The notes beneath the pieces were generated by a model. The model saw only the letters and a list, made by a program, of their open reading frames with translations. It had not been told where the DNA came from and searched no databases. The translations under genes were made by a program, and so were the position numbers. Shown one piece after another: positions 16,906-25,536 of a stretch of 46,377 nucleotides of DNA. The DNA comes from Glycomyces salinus (GTDB lineage Bacteria; Actinomycetota; Actinomycetes; Mycobacteriales; Micromonosporaceae). Each line of letters opens with the position of its first letter. The stretch's first letter is position 1. The stretch spans positions 1 through 46,377 of the forward strand of contig NZ_JAELXW010000069.1 in the NCBI RefSeq assembly GCF_016428645.1, written 5' to 3'.

Positions 16906-16934
16906 TTGACATGTTGGAATCACTCTCCTATTGT
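16906..16934 (+). promoter_or_regulatory. strong sigma70-type promoter of the secreted beta-helix gene
   Basis: TTGACA (16906-16911), a 17-bp spacer and TATTGT (16929-16934). The predicted leader is about 160 nt up to ATG 17105. The remainder of this leader (16942-17094) holds no gene that I can support. Confidence 0.75.
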
Positions 16935-17104
16935 GTTACTCATCACGAGGCGAGATCCGAGACTCGGAAGCGGCATCACAGCATATGCGCACAGGCGCCC
17001 CGGCCGGTCGCATCGATGCGCCGCCGGCGGTCTCGGCTCGCCGACCCGATGCTCGGCTGCGAGTCCGACCCCTCGCCGACGGGCCGACCTTGTGGAGAAC
17101 GACC

Positions 17105-18769
17105 ATGCGAAGAACGACAGCAATCGGCGCCATAGCCGTACCGATCGTCGCGGCGGCCGCCACGATCGCGACCCTCAACACCGCCCACGCCGGTCAGGAC
17201 GACGTGACCGCGGCGATCACGACCTCCCACTGGAGCGGCGGCTACGGCGCCGAGGTGCTCCTGACCAACGACGGCGACACCGCCGTCAGCGGGTGGACGA
17301 TCGAGATCGAGCTGCCCGCCGGCACCACCGTTTCGAACCACTGGAGTTCCGAGATGTCCCGGGACGGCCAGACCTACACCTTCACTCCCGTCTCCTACAA
17401 CCGCGACATCGACCCCGGCGGCACCGAGGACTTCGGCTTCAACGCCGACGGCAACGGCGATCCGCTGAGCTGCACCGTCAACGGCAACCCCTGCGACGGT
17501 TCCGGCGGCGGTGGCGACGACACCGAACCGCCCACGGCCCCGACCGGCCTGACCGTCACCGCCACCACCAGCGGCAGCGTGTCACTGTCCTGGGACGCCT
17601 CCAGCGACGACACCGGCGTCACCGGATACGACGTCCACCGCGACGGCACCGCGGTCCTCGATGTCTCCGGCACCTCCGCCACCGTCACCGGCCTGGAGCC
17701 CGCGACCACCTACGAGTTCACCGTCACCGCCCGCGACGCGGCGGGCAACGCCTCGGCCGCCGGCGGTCCGGTCACCGCCACCACCGACGCGGGCGGCGGC
17801 AGCGGCGACACGATCGACGTCGCCACCGGCGCCGAACTCGAGGCCGCGCTCGCCGACGCCCAGCCGGGGCAGACCATCCGCCTCGCCTCCGGCGAGTACC
17901 ACGGCGCCTTCCTCGCCCAGCGGGGCGGCACCGCCGCCGAGCCGATCACCCTGACCGGCCCCCGGGACGCGGTCCTGATCAACGACGGCGCCTCGGGATC
18001 GGGCTCGCCCTGCACCGGGCCCGAAGGGGACTTCGACCCCGGCTACGGGCTCTGGCTGGCCGGCGCGCCGTACTGGAACCTCACCGGCTTCACCATCGCC
18101 GACTCCAAGAAGGGCCTGGTGATCGACGACTCCAAGCACGTCACCGTCGACGGGATCTTCGTACACCACATCGACCAGGAGGCCGTTCACTTCCGGCAGT
18201 CCTCGGCCGACGGCGTCATCCGCAACTCGCGGATCGAGGAGACCGGCCTGGTCGACCCCGGCTTCGGCGAGGGCGTCTACCTCGGATCGGCGCAGTCGAA
18301 CTTCGACTGCCACGGCAACGAGGGCGGCATCGACCGCTCCGACCGGATCCAGGTCCTCGACAACTACATCGGACCGTTCGTCCGCGGCGAGTCGATCGAC
18401 ATCAAGGAGGGCACCGAGGGCGGGCTCATCCGCGGCAACACCTTCGACGGCCAGGGCATCTCCGGAGAGCACTACGCCGACAGCTGGATCGACGTGAAGG
18501 GCTCGGACTACCGGTTCGAGGACAACACCGGCACCTTCGACGAACCCGGCACCATCGTCCGCGGCTACGCGGTGCTGAACCTGCTCGACGGCTACGGATG
18601 CGGCAACGAGTTCCGCCGCAACGATTCCGACCTGGGCGGCGTCGGCGAGCACGCCATCTGGATCCACCACAAGAACGGGGAGTGCCAGGACGACCCGAAC
18701 GTCGTCTACTCCTCCAATACCGTCACCGGTGCCACGCAGGGGCTGACGAACATCGAGGTCACGCCCTGA
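17105..18769 (+). CDS. secreted CBM2 - Fn3 - parallel beta-helix protein, putative polysaccharide lyase/hydrolase
   Basis: A 554-aa protein from ATG 17105, with GGAGA at 17094-17098. A signal peptide (to about residue 29, ending AHA) is followed by a CBM2-type cellulose-binding domain at about 31-125 (TTSHWSGGYGAEV, GWTIEIELP, paired Cys in SCTVNGNPC). After a Gly/Asp linker, a fibronectin type III domain covers about 140-225 (PPTAPTGLTV, LSWDASSDDTGVTGY). Residues about 235-554 form a right-handed beta-helix with repeated short strands (TIRLASGEYHGAF, IDIKEGTEGGLIRGNTFDG). Beta-helix enzymes of this type are often pectate or uronate-polymer lyases. The location inside a uronate locus supports this, but no catalytic set was recognised. 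It probably releases uronate oligomers outside the cell. Confidence 0.85.
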   Translation: MRRTTAIGAIAVPIVAAAATIATLNTAHAGQDDVTAAITTSHWSGGYGAEVLLTNDGDTAVSGWTIEIELPAGTTVSNHWSSEMSRDGQTYTFTPVSYNRDIDPGGTEDFGFNADGNGDPLSCTVNGNPCDGSGGGGDDTEPPTAPTGLTVTATTSGSVSLSWDASSDDTGVTGYDVHRDGTAVLDVSGTSATVTGLEPATTYEFTVTARDAAGNASAAGGPVTATTDAGGGSGDTIDVATGAELEAALADAQPGQTIRLASGEYHGAFLAQRGGTAAEPITLTGPRDAVLINDGASGSGSPCTGPEGDFDPGYGLWLAGAPYWNLTGFTIADSKKGLVIDDSKHVTVDGIFVHHIDQEAVHFRQSSADGVIRNSRIEETGLVDPGFGEGVYLGSAQSNFDCHGNEGGIDRSDRIQVLDNYIGPFVRGESIDIKEGTEGGLIRGNTFDGQGISGEHYADSWIDVKGSDYRFEDNTGTFDEPGTIVRGYAVLNLLDGYGCGNEFRRNDSDLGGVGEHAIWIHHKNGECQDDPNVVYSSNTVTGATQGLTNIEVTP

Positions 18770-18787
18770 CCCGCGGCCACGAACGTC

Positions 18788-18814
18788 GAGCGCCCGGCCT
18801 CTGGCCGGGCGCTC
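18788..18814. terminator. perfect hairpin terminator between convergent genes
   Basis: A 12-bp perfect inverted repeat, GAGCGCCCGGCC (18788-18799) and GGCCGGGCGCTC (18803-18814), with a 3-nt loop between the stops of the beta-helix gene and the mannonate dehydratase gene. It can serve both directions. Confidence 0.8.
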
Positions 18815-18829
18815 GCCTCGTCCGGGCCG

Positions 18830-20068
18830 CTACCAGTCGTGGACGGTGCCGTCGGCGAGGCGGTTGAACGGCAGGTACGCGGTGATGTAGGGGTACTTCC
18901 CGGCCTCGTCGAGGTCGAGGCCGACGCCGAGGCCGGGCTCGTCGCCGGGGTGGAGGTGCCCGTCGGTCCAGGTGAAGGACTGCTCGAACACCCGGTCGGT
19001 CCGCTCTCCGTGCATCATGTACTCCTGGATGCCGAAGTTGTGGACCGCCAGCCCCAGGTGCATCGCGGCGGCCATGCCGACCGGCGAGATGTCGGTGGGC
19101 CCGTGCATGCCGGACTTGATCTGGTACTGCGAGGCGTAGTCCAGGATCTTCTTCAGGTGGGTGATGCCGCCGGTGTGGGTGACCGCGCTGCGGACGTAGT
19201 CGACCAGTTGCTCGCGGACGATCTGCTGGTAGTCCCAGACGGTGTTGAAGACCTCGCCGATCGCCAGCGGCGTGGTGGTGTGCCGGCGGACCAGGCGCAG
19301 GGCCTCCTGGTTCTCGGCGGGGGTGACGTCCTCGAGCCAGAACAGGTCGTACGGTTCCAGGTCCTTCCCGAGCCGCGCGGCCTGGACCGGGGTGAGCCGG
19401 TGGTGGGCGTCGTGCAGCAGCGGCAGCTCGGGCCCGAACTCGCTCCGCACGGCCTCGAAGACGCCGGGCAGGTGGCGCAGATAGGCGCGCGTGTCCCAAT
19501 CCTCTTCTGCGGGGAGCGCCCCGCGCTGGGCCGGCTCGTGGTCGTAGCGCACGCCCTCGTTCGCCTCGAAGGTGTCGTTGGAGGCGATGCCGTAGATCGC
19601 GTTCAGTCCGGGGACGCCCGCCTGGATGCGGATGGCGCGGTAACCCAGCTCCCGGTGGGCGCGGATGGAATCGAACAGCTCCTTGATCGTCCTGCCGGAG
19701 GCGTGCCCGTAGGCCAGCAGCCCCTCGCGCGAGGCCCCGCCGAGCAGTTGGTAGACCGGCATCCCGGCGGCCTTGCCCTTGAGGTCCCACAGGGCCGTGT
19801 CGACGGCGGCGATCGCGGCCATCGTGACCGGCCCGCGCCGCCAGTAGGCCGACCGGTACAGGAACTGCCAGGTGTCCTCGATCCGGTGGGCGTCCCGCCC
19901 CAGCAGCAGCGGGACGAGGTGTTCCTTGAGGTAGGCGACCACGGCCAGCTCGCGGCCGTTGAGGGTCGCGTCCCCCAACCCGGTCAACCCGTCGTCGGTG
20001 GTCAGCTTCAACGTCACGAAGTTCCGGTCCGGGCTCGTGACGATCACCTCGGCCTTGTCGATGCGCAT
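18830..20068 (-). CDS. manD: D-mannonate dehydratase, ManD/RspA enolase-superfamily type
   Basis: A 412-aa protein. [104 protein letters not shown] and the ending [11 protein letters not shown] are the usual ManD blocks, with metal ligands Asp and Glu and late His residues. It dehydrates D-mannonate to 2-keto-3-deoxygluconate. The start ATG 20068 has AAAGGA upstream and overlaps the reductase gene end by 25 bp. With the next two genes it completes the glucuronate isomerase route to KDG. KDG kinase and aldolase are not in the window. Confidence 0.93.
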   Translation of the reverse strand: MRIDKAEVIVTSPDRNFVTLKLTTDDGLTGLGDATLNGRELAVVAYLKEHLVPLLLGRDAHRIEDTWQFLYRSAYWRRGPVTMAAIAAVDTALWDLKGKAAGMPVYQLLGGASREGLLAYGHASGRTIKELFDSIRAHRELGYRAIRIQAGVPGLNAIYGIASNDTFEANEGVRYDHEPAQRGALPAEEDWDTRAYLRHLPGVFEAVRSEFGPELPLLHDAHHRLTPVQAARLGKDLEPYDLFWLEDVTPAENQEALRLVRRHTTTPLAIGEVFNTVWDYQQIVREQLVDYVRSAVTHTGGITHLKKILDYASQYQIKSGMHGPTDISPVGMAAAMHLGLAVHNFGIQEYMMHGERTDRVFEQSFTWTDGHLHPGDEPGLGVGLDLDEAGKYPYITAYLPFNRLADGTVHDW

Positions 20069-21444
20069 TGCGGTCCTTTCCGGGGCGGTGGAGTCGGTCG
20101 GAGGGTCGAAGGAGACCGGACGGCACACAGTACCGTCGCGGCGAAGTCGGCGTCGGCGGCCAGATCGGGCGAGAGGCGTTCGAGGAGGGCCGACGCAGTC
20201 GCCGGATGGCCGGGCCGCCCGCAGTTCGCGAGCGCCCAGGCCGCGATCGCCTCGGCGCAGGCGGCGGCCGACCGGCCCGCGGCCCGTTCGGCGAGGGCGA
20301 CCGGTGCGATCCGGAGTCGGAGTTTGGTGAGGGCGTCCTCGGCTATCTGGTCGAGCCGGTGCTCGATCCGCGGGTTGGCGAACCGCTCGATGAGGTCCGA
20401 CCGGTACCGGCGCAGGCCGAGGTCGGGCAGGTGCCGCTCGGCCTCGTCCCACAGCGCCTCGGTGCGGGCCCGGCAGACCGGGTCGGCGATCGCCTCGGCG
20501 ACGGTGCGGTGCCCGCGCCGGGGCCCGGTGGCGGCCAGCAGCGTGTGCGCGCCGTTGAGCAGCCACAGTTTGCGCGCCTCCCACGGCGCGAGGTCGTCGG
20601 TGAACCGGGCGCCGGCGGTCTCCCAGGCCGGGCGCCCGGAGGGGAACTCGCCGCACAGGACCCAGTCGCTGAACGGCTCGGTCACCACCGGGACCGCGTC
20701 GTGGCGGCCGGTCGCCGCGGTGACGGCGGCGATGTCGGCCGGGCCGGCCCTCGGGGTGATGCGGTCGACCGAAGTGGACACGAAGGCGGCGGTGCGCCGC
20801 ACGGCCTCGGCCCGGCCTGGCGCGACCTCATCGGCCAGGAGCTCCAGGGCGCGCTGCACGGTCGCGCCGTTGTCCGGCAGGTTGTCGCAGGGCACGACGG
20901 CGAGCGGCGGCGCCCCGGCCCGATGCCGCCGGTCCAATGCCCAGAGCACCCGGCCCAGGGCGGTCCGGGGTCGGGCGGTCGGAGCGGCCTCGCCGCGGGC
21001 GAGCGAGCGCAGCACCGCCGCGTCGCCGCGGACCTCGGGGTCGCGCATGTCCGGTTCGCCGCCCGCGTCGAGGCGGTAGCCGGCCTCGGTGACGGTGAGA
21101 GTGAGGACCGCGACCGCCGGGTTCGCGACGGCCGCCGCGAAGCCGTCGACCTCGTCGCCGGGCGAGGCGTGGACGATGCTGCCGACCGCTTCGCATCGGT
21201 CCCCGTCGGGGGTCCGTTCGACGAGCGTGTAGACGCAGTCCTGCTCTGCCATGAGGGTCGCGGTGCGGGAGCTGCGGCCGGTGAACGCGGCGATGCCCCA
21301 GTCGGCCGCGTCGGTGGCGCGCGCGGTGTACCACGCCTGGTGGGCGCGGTGGAACGCGCCGAGTCCGAGGTGGACGATCCGCATCGGCGCCGCCGCGCCC
21401 GGCACCGCCCCGCGTCCGAGCCGGGGCGCCTCGTCGCCGGTCAC
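20044..21444 (-). CDS. uxuB: fructuronate reductase / mannitol dehydrogenase family oxidoreductase
   Basis: A 466-aa protein of the polyol-specific long-chain dehydrogenase family. [17 protein letters not shown] is the N-terminal cofactor segment, [10 protein letters not shown] the substrate-pocket block, and [16 protein letters not shown] the K-x-x-x-L-N-G-x-H catalytic motif. It reduces D-fructuronate to D-mannonate with NADH. I set the start at GTG 21444, which overlaps the isomerase stop by 4 bp (GTGA) and gives the normal 20-residue lead before the Rossmann strand; ATG 21384 would cut it short. Tagaturonate reductase is the alternative, but the neighbouring mannonate dehydratase favours fructuronate. 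Confidence 0.9.
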   Translation of the reverse strand: MTGDEAPRLGRGAVPGAAAPMRIVHLGLGAFHRAHQAWYTARATDAADWGIAAFTGRSSRTATLMAEQDCVYTLVERTPDGDRCEAVGSIVHASPGDEVDGFAAAVANPAVAVLTLTVTEAGYRLDAGGEPDMRDPEVRGDAAVLRSLARGEAAPTARPRTALGRVLWALDRRHRAGAPPLAVVPCDNLPDNGATVQRALELLADEVAPGRAEAVRRTAAFVSTSVDRITPRAGPADIAAVTAATGRHDAVPVVTEPFSDWVLCGEFPSGRPAWETAGARFTDDLAPWEARKLWLLNGAHTLLAATGPRRGHRTVAEAIADPVCRARTEALWDEAERHLPDLGLRRYRSDLIERFANPRIEHRLDQIAEDALTKLRLRIAPVALAERAAGRSAAACAEAIAAWALANCGRPGHPATASALLERLSPDLAADADFAATVLCAVRSPSTLRPTPPPRKGPQCASTRPR

Positions 21445-22835
21445 AGTTTGAAGACCTGTCGCGGCTGCTCGCACACCAGGTGGTCGATGAGCTGTTCGGC
21501 CTGTGGCATCGACACCCGCCCTTCGGCGACGAGCCGGGCGAGGAAGCCGGCGTCGGTGCGGCGGGCGGCGTCGTGGCGGACCGGTATCGACAGGAACGCC
21601 CGGGTGTCGTCGACGAAGCCCGAGCCGCGGTAGAACCCGGCGGTCTCGGTGACCGCCGAGCGGAACCGCTCCATGGCGTCGGGGGCGTCGAGGAACCACC
21701 AGGGCGCGCCGATGAACACGCTGGGGTAGAACCCGGCCAGCGGCGCGATCTCGCGGGAGTAGGTCGTCTCGTCCACGGTGAACAGGACCAGGTGGAAGTC
21801 CTTGACCAGGCCGAAGCGCTCCAGCAGCGGCCGCAGGCCGCGCACGAAGTCGGTGCGGAGGGGTATGTCGTGGCCCGAGTTCGGCCCGAACCGCTCCAGC
21901 GCGGCGGTGCTGTGGTTGCGCAGCACTCCGGTGTGGAGGGTCATGACCAGGCCGTCCTCGACGCTCATCCGCGCCATCTGGAGGAGCATGTGCCCGCGGA
22001 ACTCGCGCTGCTGCGCGGCGTCGGCGGTGCCGTCGACGGCGAGGCGGAAGAGCCGTTCGGCGTCGGCGGGTTCGAGGTCGGCGGTGTAGGGCTCCTCGCC
22101 GCCGTGGTCGGCCGAGACCGCGCCGTGGTCGATGAAGTGGCGGCGGCGCTCCTCCAGCGCCGCCAGATAGCCGGCGAACGTCATCGCCTCTCCGGCCGAT
22201 TCGACCAGGCGCCGGACGCGGCTCGCGAAGCCGTCCGCGTCCGGGTCGAGGTAGCGGTCGGGCCGGAAGGTGGGCAGGACCCGGCCGCCGAGCTCGGTCC
22301 AGTTGAGGGAGGCGTGCGCCGCCAGGTCGTCGAGGGGGTCGTCGGTGGTCGCCAGCGCCTCGATTCCGAAGCGCCGGAACAGTGCGCGCGGACGGAAGGC
22401 GGGCTCGGCCAGGCGAGCGGCGACGGCGTCGTAGACCCGGTCGGCCGACTCGGAGGTGAGCGGTTCGCCGACCTCGAGGACTTCGGCGAGCGCGTCCTCG
22501 AGCCAGTAGCCCGAGGCGGTGCCCGCGAACAGGTGCCAGTGGTCGGCGAAGGTCCGCCAGGCCGCGCGCGGGTCGCGGTCGGCGGCTCGGGCGAACGCCT
22601 CCATGTCGACCCCGGCCGCATGGAGGAGCCTGGTCACGTAGTGGTCATGCCTGACCAGCAGGTCGACCGGATCGCGGAAGGGTTCGTCGGACGCCAGCCA
22701 TGCCACGGGCACGTGCCCGTGCGGGGAGACGATCGGGGCGGCGGCGACCCGCTCGTACAGGACGCGGGCGATGGCGCGGGTGGCCCCGTCGACCTTCAGC
22801 AAGCGGTTACCATCTCGGCCTCGGAGTCGGAGCAT
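21441..22835 (-). CDS. uxaC: glucuronate isomerase
   Basis: A 464-aa protein of the UxaC amidohydrolase-like family: APIVSPHGHVP (the His-x-His metal site), FGIEALATTDDPLDDL, RPDRYLDP, GEEPYTADL, LHTGVLRNHS and PSVFIGAPWWFLDAPDAM. It isomerises D-glucuronate to D-fructuronate (or galacturonate to tagaturonate). The start is taken as ATG 22835. On the minus strand TTGACA-N17-TTGAAT ends 6 nt before it, which predicts a leaderless mRNA; no ribosome site is visible. The -35 lies inside a LacI-type operator. It is first in a three-gene operon with uxuB and manD. Confidence 0.93.
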   Translation of the reverse strand: MLRLRGRDGNRLLKVDGATRAIARVLYERVAAAPIVSPHGHVPVAWLASDEPFRDPVDLLVRHDHYVTRLLHAAGVDMEAFARAADRDPRAAWRTFADHWHLFAGTASGYWLEDALAEVLEVGEPLTSESADRVYDAVAARLAEPAFRPRALFRRFGIEALATTDDPLDDLAAHASLNWTELGGRVLPTFRPDRYLDPDADGFASRVRRLVESAGEAMTFAGYLAALEERRRHFIDHGAVSADHGGEEPYTADLEPADAERLFRLAVDGTADAAQQREFRGHMLLQMARMSVEDGLVMTLHTGVLRNHSTAALERFGPNSGHDIPLRTDFVRGLRPLLERFGLVKDFHLVLFTVDETTYSREIAPLAGFYPSVFIGAPWWFLDAPDAMERFRSAVTETAGFYRGSGFVDDTRAFLSIPVRHDAARRTDAGFLARLVAEGRVSMPQAEQLIDHLVCEQPRQVFKL

Positions 22836-22841
22836 GGGGCC

Positions 22842-22870
22842 ATTCAAGCATCCGCGGGAGTCGTTGTCAA
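22842..22870 (-). promoter_or_regulatory. promoter of the uxaC-uxuB-manD operon (leaderless)
   Basis: On the minus strand TTGACA (22865-22870), 17 bp, TTGAAT (22842-22847), then 6 nt to ATG 22835. The -35 is within operator 1. Confidence 0.6.
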
Positions 22871-22880
22871 TCGATTGCCA
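22865..22880. promoter_or_regulatory. LacI-type operator 1
   Basis: TGTCAATCGATTGCCA has the perfect 10-bp core CAATCGATTG with the central CG typical of LacI-family sites. It overlaps the -35 of the uxaC promoter, so bound repressor would block the operon. Confidence 0.75.
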
Positions 22881-22954
22881 GATGCCGATGAACCCTCCGG
22901 AGCCGAACCGAGTGAGTCGGCTTCCACGGCGGTAGACTGAGGTCGCCCATCATC

Positions 22955-22970
22955 TGACAATCGATTGACA
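22955..22970. promoter_or_regulatory. LacI-type operator 2
   Basis: TGACAATCGATTGACA shares the core CAATCGATTG with operator 1. It lies 90 bp away, centre to centre, and 16 bp before the LacI gene's TTG start. A TAGACT -10-like box for the regulator is at 22933-22938, so the site would act as a roadblock for autoregulation or allow looping. Confidence 0.75.
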
Positions 22971-22986
22971 CGGGAGCTGGACCGAC

Positions 22987-24012
22987 TTGGACCGGAACGA
23001 CGCGGAGCCGCCGGGAGCCTCGGGCCGCCGGAAGCCTCGGGCGACCATCTACGACGTCGCCCGGCTCACCGGCGTGAGCCCTTCGGCGGTGAGCCGGGCG
23101 CTGAACAAGTCCGGCCGCCTCAACGAGCGGACCGAGCGGCGCATCCGCGAGGCGGCCGAGGCCGTGGGCTACCGGATCAACCCCATGGCGCGGGCGCTGC
23201 CGACCGGCAAGACCGGGACGCTCGGCCTGATGGTCTCCGACATCACCAATCCGGTGTACTTCGAACTGGTGCGGGGCGCCGAGCGCGCCGCGTCGCGGGC
23301 GGGATCGATCCTGGTCTTCGCCGACGCGCAGGAGTCGGCCGAGCTGGAACTGGCCACCGCCGAACGCCTGCAGCCGGCCGCCGACGGACTCGTCATGGTC
23401 GCCTCCCGCCTCGAAGACGACGACCTCGCGCGGCTGGCCTCGGTCGAACCGGTCGTGACGGTCAACCGCCTGGCACCGGGCCTGCCCTCGATCGTGCCCG
23501 ACCTGCGCCCCGGCATCGAGTCCGCGCTGGACCGCCTGGCCGGGCTCGGACACCGCCGGATCGCCTACCTGTCGGGCCCGGAGGCGTCCTGGATGAACCG
23601 CGCCCGCTGGGAGGTCCTGTTCGCACTGGCCGTGGACCGGGGCATGTCGATCGTGGAGGTCGGCTCGGCCGCGCCGACCCGTTCCGGCGGAGCCGAGGCG
23701 TTCGAGCGCGTCCGAGCGGCCGAGGTGACCGCGGTGCTGGCCTACAACGACCTCATCGCCCTGGGCCTGCTGCACGAATGCCGCGGCCACGGACTCGACG
23801 TGCCGGGCCGGTTGAGCATCGTCGGCTTCGACGACATCTTCGGCGCCGACCTTCCCACGCCCGCGCTGAGCACGATCCGGAGCCCGTTGGCGGCCGTCGG
23901 CGAGCTGGCGGTCGAGCGCCTGCTGGCGGCGGTGAACGGCGACGAGACCGGTCCTGGGACCGCCCTGGCGACCGAGTTCGTGGAACGGGAGTCGGTGGCC
24001 GCCGCGCCCTAG
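22987..24012 (+). CDS. LacI-family transcriptional repressor of the uronate operon
   Basis: A 341-aa protein. The N-terminal helix-turn-helix and hinge are TIYDVARLTGVSPSAVSRALN at about residues 20-40, followed by INPMARALPTGKTGTLGLM. The periplasmic-binding-like effector domain then follows (VSDITNPVYFELVRGAERAA to FDDIFGADLPTPALSTI). It starts at TTG 22987; there is no ATG or GTG before the helix-turn-helix, and GGGAG lies 10 nt upstream. It is divergent from uxaC, and two identical-core palindromes lie in the gap, so it very probably represses that operon and itself until a uronate or its metabolite binds. Confidence 0.93.
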   Translation: MDRNDAEPPGASGRRKPRATIYDVARLTGVSPSAVSRALNKSGRLNERTERRIREAAEAVGYRINPMARALPTGKTGTLGLMVSDITNPVYFELVRGAERAASRAGSILVFADAQESAELELATAERLQPAADGLVMVASRLEDDDLARLASVEPVVTVNRLAPGLPSIVPDLRPGIESALDRLAGLGHRRIAYLSGPEASWMNRARWEVLFALAVDRGMSIVEVGSAAPTRSGGAEAFERVRAAEVTAVLAYNDLIALGLLHECRGHGLDVPGRLSIVGFDDIFGADLPTPALSTIRSPLAAVGELAVERLLAAVNGDETGPGTALATEFVERESVAAAP

Positions 24013-24024
24013 AAATCGGACGAT

Positions 24025-25476
24025 TCACGCCCGGCCCCGGCCCGGGACCATGTGTCGGCGCCAGGTGCCGGCGAGGGTGGCGACCGCGGTGTCCAGGTCT
24101 TCGGGCGGCAGGTAGAACGGGATGCGGATGCTGTCGGCCGCGGTCCCGGGGTTGACGGTGAACGCGCTGCCGGGGACGACGGGGACACCGTCGCGGGCGG
24201 CACGCTCGGCGAAGGCGCGGGCGTCGGCGTGCGGCAGCCGGATCCAGAGGCTCGGTCCCCCGGCGGGCGGCCGGTACCGCCAGCCGAGATCCGCGGCGTC
24301 GAGCGCGTCCGTCAGCGCGGCCAGCGACGTTCGGAGGCATTCGATTCGCCATTCCCGCACGTCGTCGTAGTGGTGTCGGAGCAGCCAGGCCGCCGCGAAC
24401 TGCATCGGGGCGGGACTCCCGAGGTCGAGCGCGCGGCGGCGCGCCCGCAGATGCGATGCGAGCGTGCGATTGGTGTGGATCCAGCCGATCCGGAGTCCGC
24501 CCCAGAGGACTTTGGAGACGCTGCCGACGGTGGTGACCGCCGCGTCGCTCGGCATTGCCGCCAGCGGCGTCGGAGCGGCCGCGCCGTCGAGCGGGAGGTC
24601 GGCGAGCACCCGATCCTCCACGACGGTCGTTCGCGCCGCCGTCGCGGCGTCGAGCAGCGCCCGCCCGCCCTCGGCGCCGATCGCGCTACCGGTGGGGTTA
24701 TGGAAGGACGTCAGGTAGGCGGCGGCCGGTCGCGTGGCGCGGACGAGGCGGGCGGCCGCGTCGGCCTGGAGTCCATCGTGGTCGACCGGGAGGGTGACGA
24801 GCCGTGGCCGCCCGCGGCGGCGGATCGCGTCGATGAGTCCGGGGAAGGTCACGGCCTCGACCGCGACCGGGCGGCGCGGCCGGTGCAGGGCCTCGGCGAC
24901 CAGGGCGAGGGCCTGTTGGGCACCGCTGGTGACGACGATTTCATCGGGGTGCGCGGCGATGCCGTCGTGGCGGAGCTTCTGGGCGATCGCCTCCAGCAGC
25001 AAGGGGTGTCCCGCCGGATACAGGCCGCCTTGCGAGCCGACGGTCTCGGACATGAGGTCGGGGAGCCCTGCGAGCGCGTCGAGGACGGCCGGTGCCGGGG
25101 CCGGGCTGGCGATCGTCAGGTCGAGCCGGGGTCGCGGTCCGTCGCCGAACAGGTCGGCGAGCGGATCGGCGGAGACGGCGTCGCCGTTGAGGTGCATGGT
25201 CGCGCCCACCTGGGTCGCCGCGCCCTGGCGTCCGACGAGCCAACCGGCGTCGCGGAGCTGGCGGTAGGCGGCGGTGACGGTGTTGCGTGAGACCTGCAGC
25301 GCCGCGGCCAGGGCGCGTTCGGACGGCAGACGCGTGCCTTGGGTGACCGCTCCGGTGTCGACGAGCTCGCGCAGCGCCTCCGCGAGCCGCAGGTAGCGCG
25401 GCCCCGGTCCGTGGTGCCACCCGTGGAGTCTGGCGGCAAGGTGCTCGGTGCTCAGGCGTGCGGGCGGGTGGGACAT
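24025..25476 (-). CDS. MocR-family regulator (GntR wHTH fused to aminotransferase domain)
   Basis: A 483-aa protein. The GntR winged helix is at about residues 25-92 (RYLRLAEALRELVDTGAVTQ, LPSERALAAALQVSRNTV). A fold-type I aminotransferase domain follows, with SFHNPTGSAI, VVEDRVLADLPLDG and SVSKVLWGGLRIGW (PLP Lys322). Proteins of this type (PdxR, GabR) sense PLP or an amino-acid/PLP adduct. It is divergent from a PLP decarboxylase gene with a 60-bp gap that carries the palindrome AAACTGGC/GCCAGTTT, so it probably controls that gene. It could respond to the decarboxylase substrate or to pyridoxal phosphate; the sequence does not tell which. Confidence 0.9.
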   Translation of the reverse strand: MSHPPARLSTEHLAARLHGWHHGPGPRYLRLAEALRELVDTGAVTQGTRLPSERALAAALQVSRNTVTAAYRQLRDAGWLVGRQGAATQVGATMHLNGDAVSADPLADLFGDGPRPRLDLTIASPAPAPAVLDALAGLPDLMSETVGSQGGLYPAGHPLLLEAIAQKLRHDGIAAHPDEIVVTSGAQQALALVAEALHRPRRPVAVEAVTFPGLIDAIRRRGRPRLVTLPVDHDGLQADAAARLVRATRPAAAYLTSFHNPTGSAIGAEGGRALLDAATAARTTVVEDRVLADLPLDGAAAPTPLAAMPSDAAVTTVGSVSKVLWGGLRIGWIHTNRTLASHLRARRRALDLGSPAPMQFAAAWLLRHHYDDVREWRIECLRTSLAALTDALDAADLGWRYRPPAGGPSLWIRLPHADARAFAERAARDGVPVVPGSAFTVNPGTAADSIRIPFYLPPEDLDTAVATLAGTWRRHMVPGRGRA

Positions 25477-25492
25477 GGTGCCACTTTCTCAT

Positions 25493-25522
25493 AAACTGGC
25501 TCTTGTTTTCCAGGGCCAGTTT
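25493..25522. promoter_or_regulatory. palindromic operator in the MocR/decarboxylase gap
   Basis: AAACTGGC (25493-25500) and GCCAGTTT (25515-25522) form a perfect 8-bp inverted repeat spanning the -35 region of the decarboxylase promoter and the upstream region of the MocR gene. The position makes it the likely MocR binding site. Confidence 0.6.
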
Positions 25523-25530
25523 TCTAGACT
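25503..25530 (+). promoter_or_regulatory. leaderless promoter of the PLP decarboxylase gene
   Basis: TTGTTT (25503-25508), 16 bp, TAGACT (25525-25530), then 6 nt to ATG 25537. The RNA should begin at or next to the start codon, which has no ribosome site. Confidence 0.6.
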
Positions 25531-25536
25531 TGGGGC

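Noticed and set aside
16931..17104. N-terminal extension of the beta-helix protein from 16931
   Set aside because: It overlaps the -10 box and RNA start region and lacks signal-peptide character; ATG 17105 has GGAGA and a proper signal peptide.
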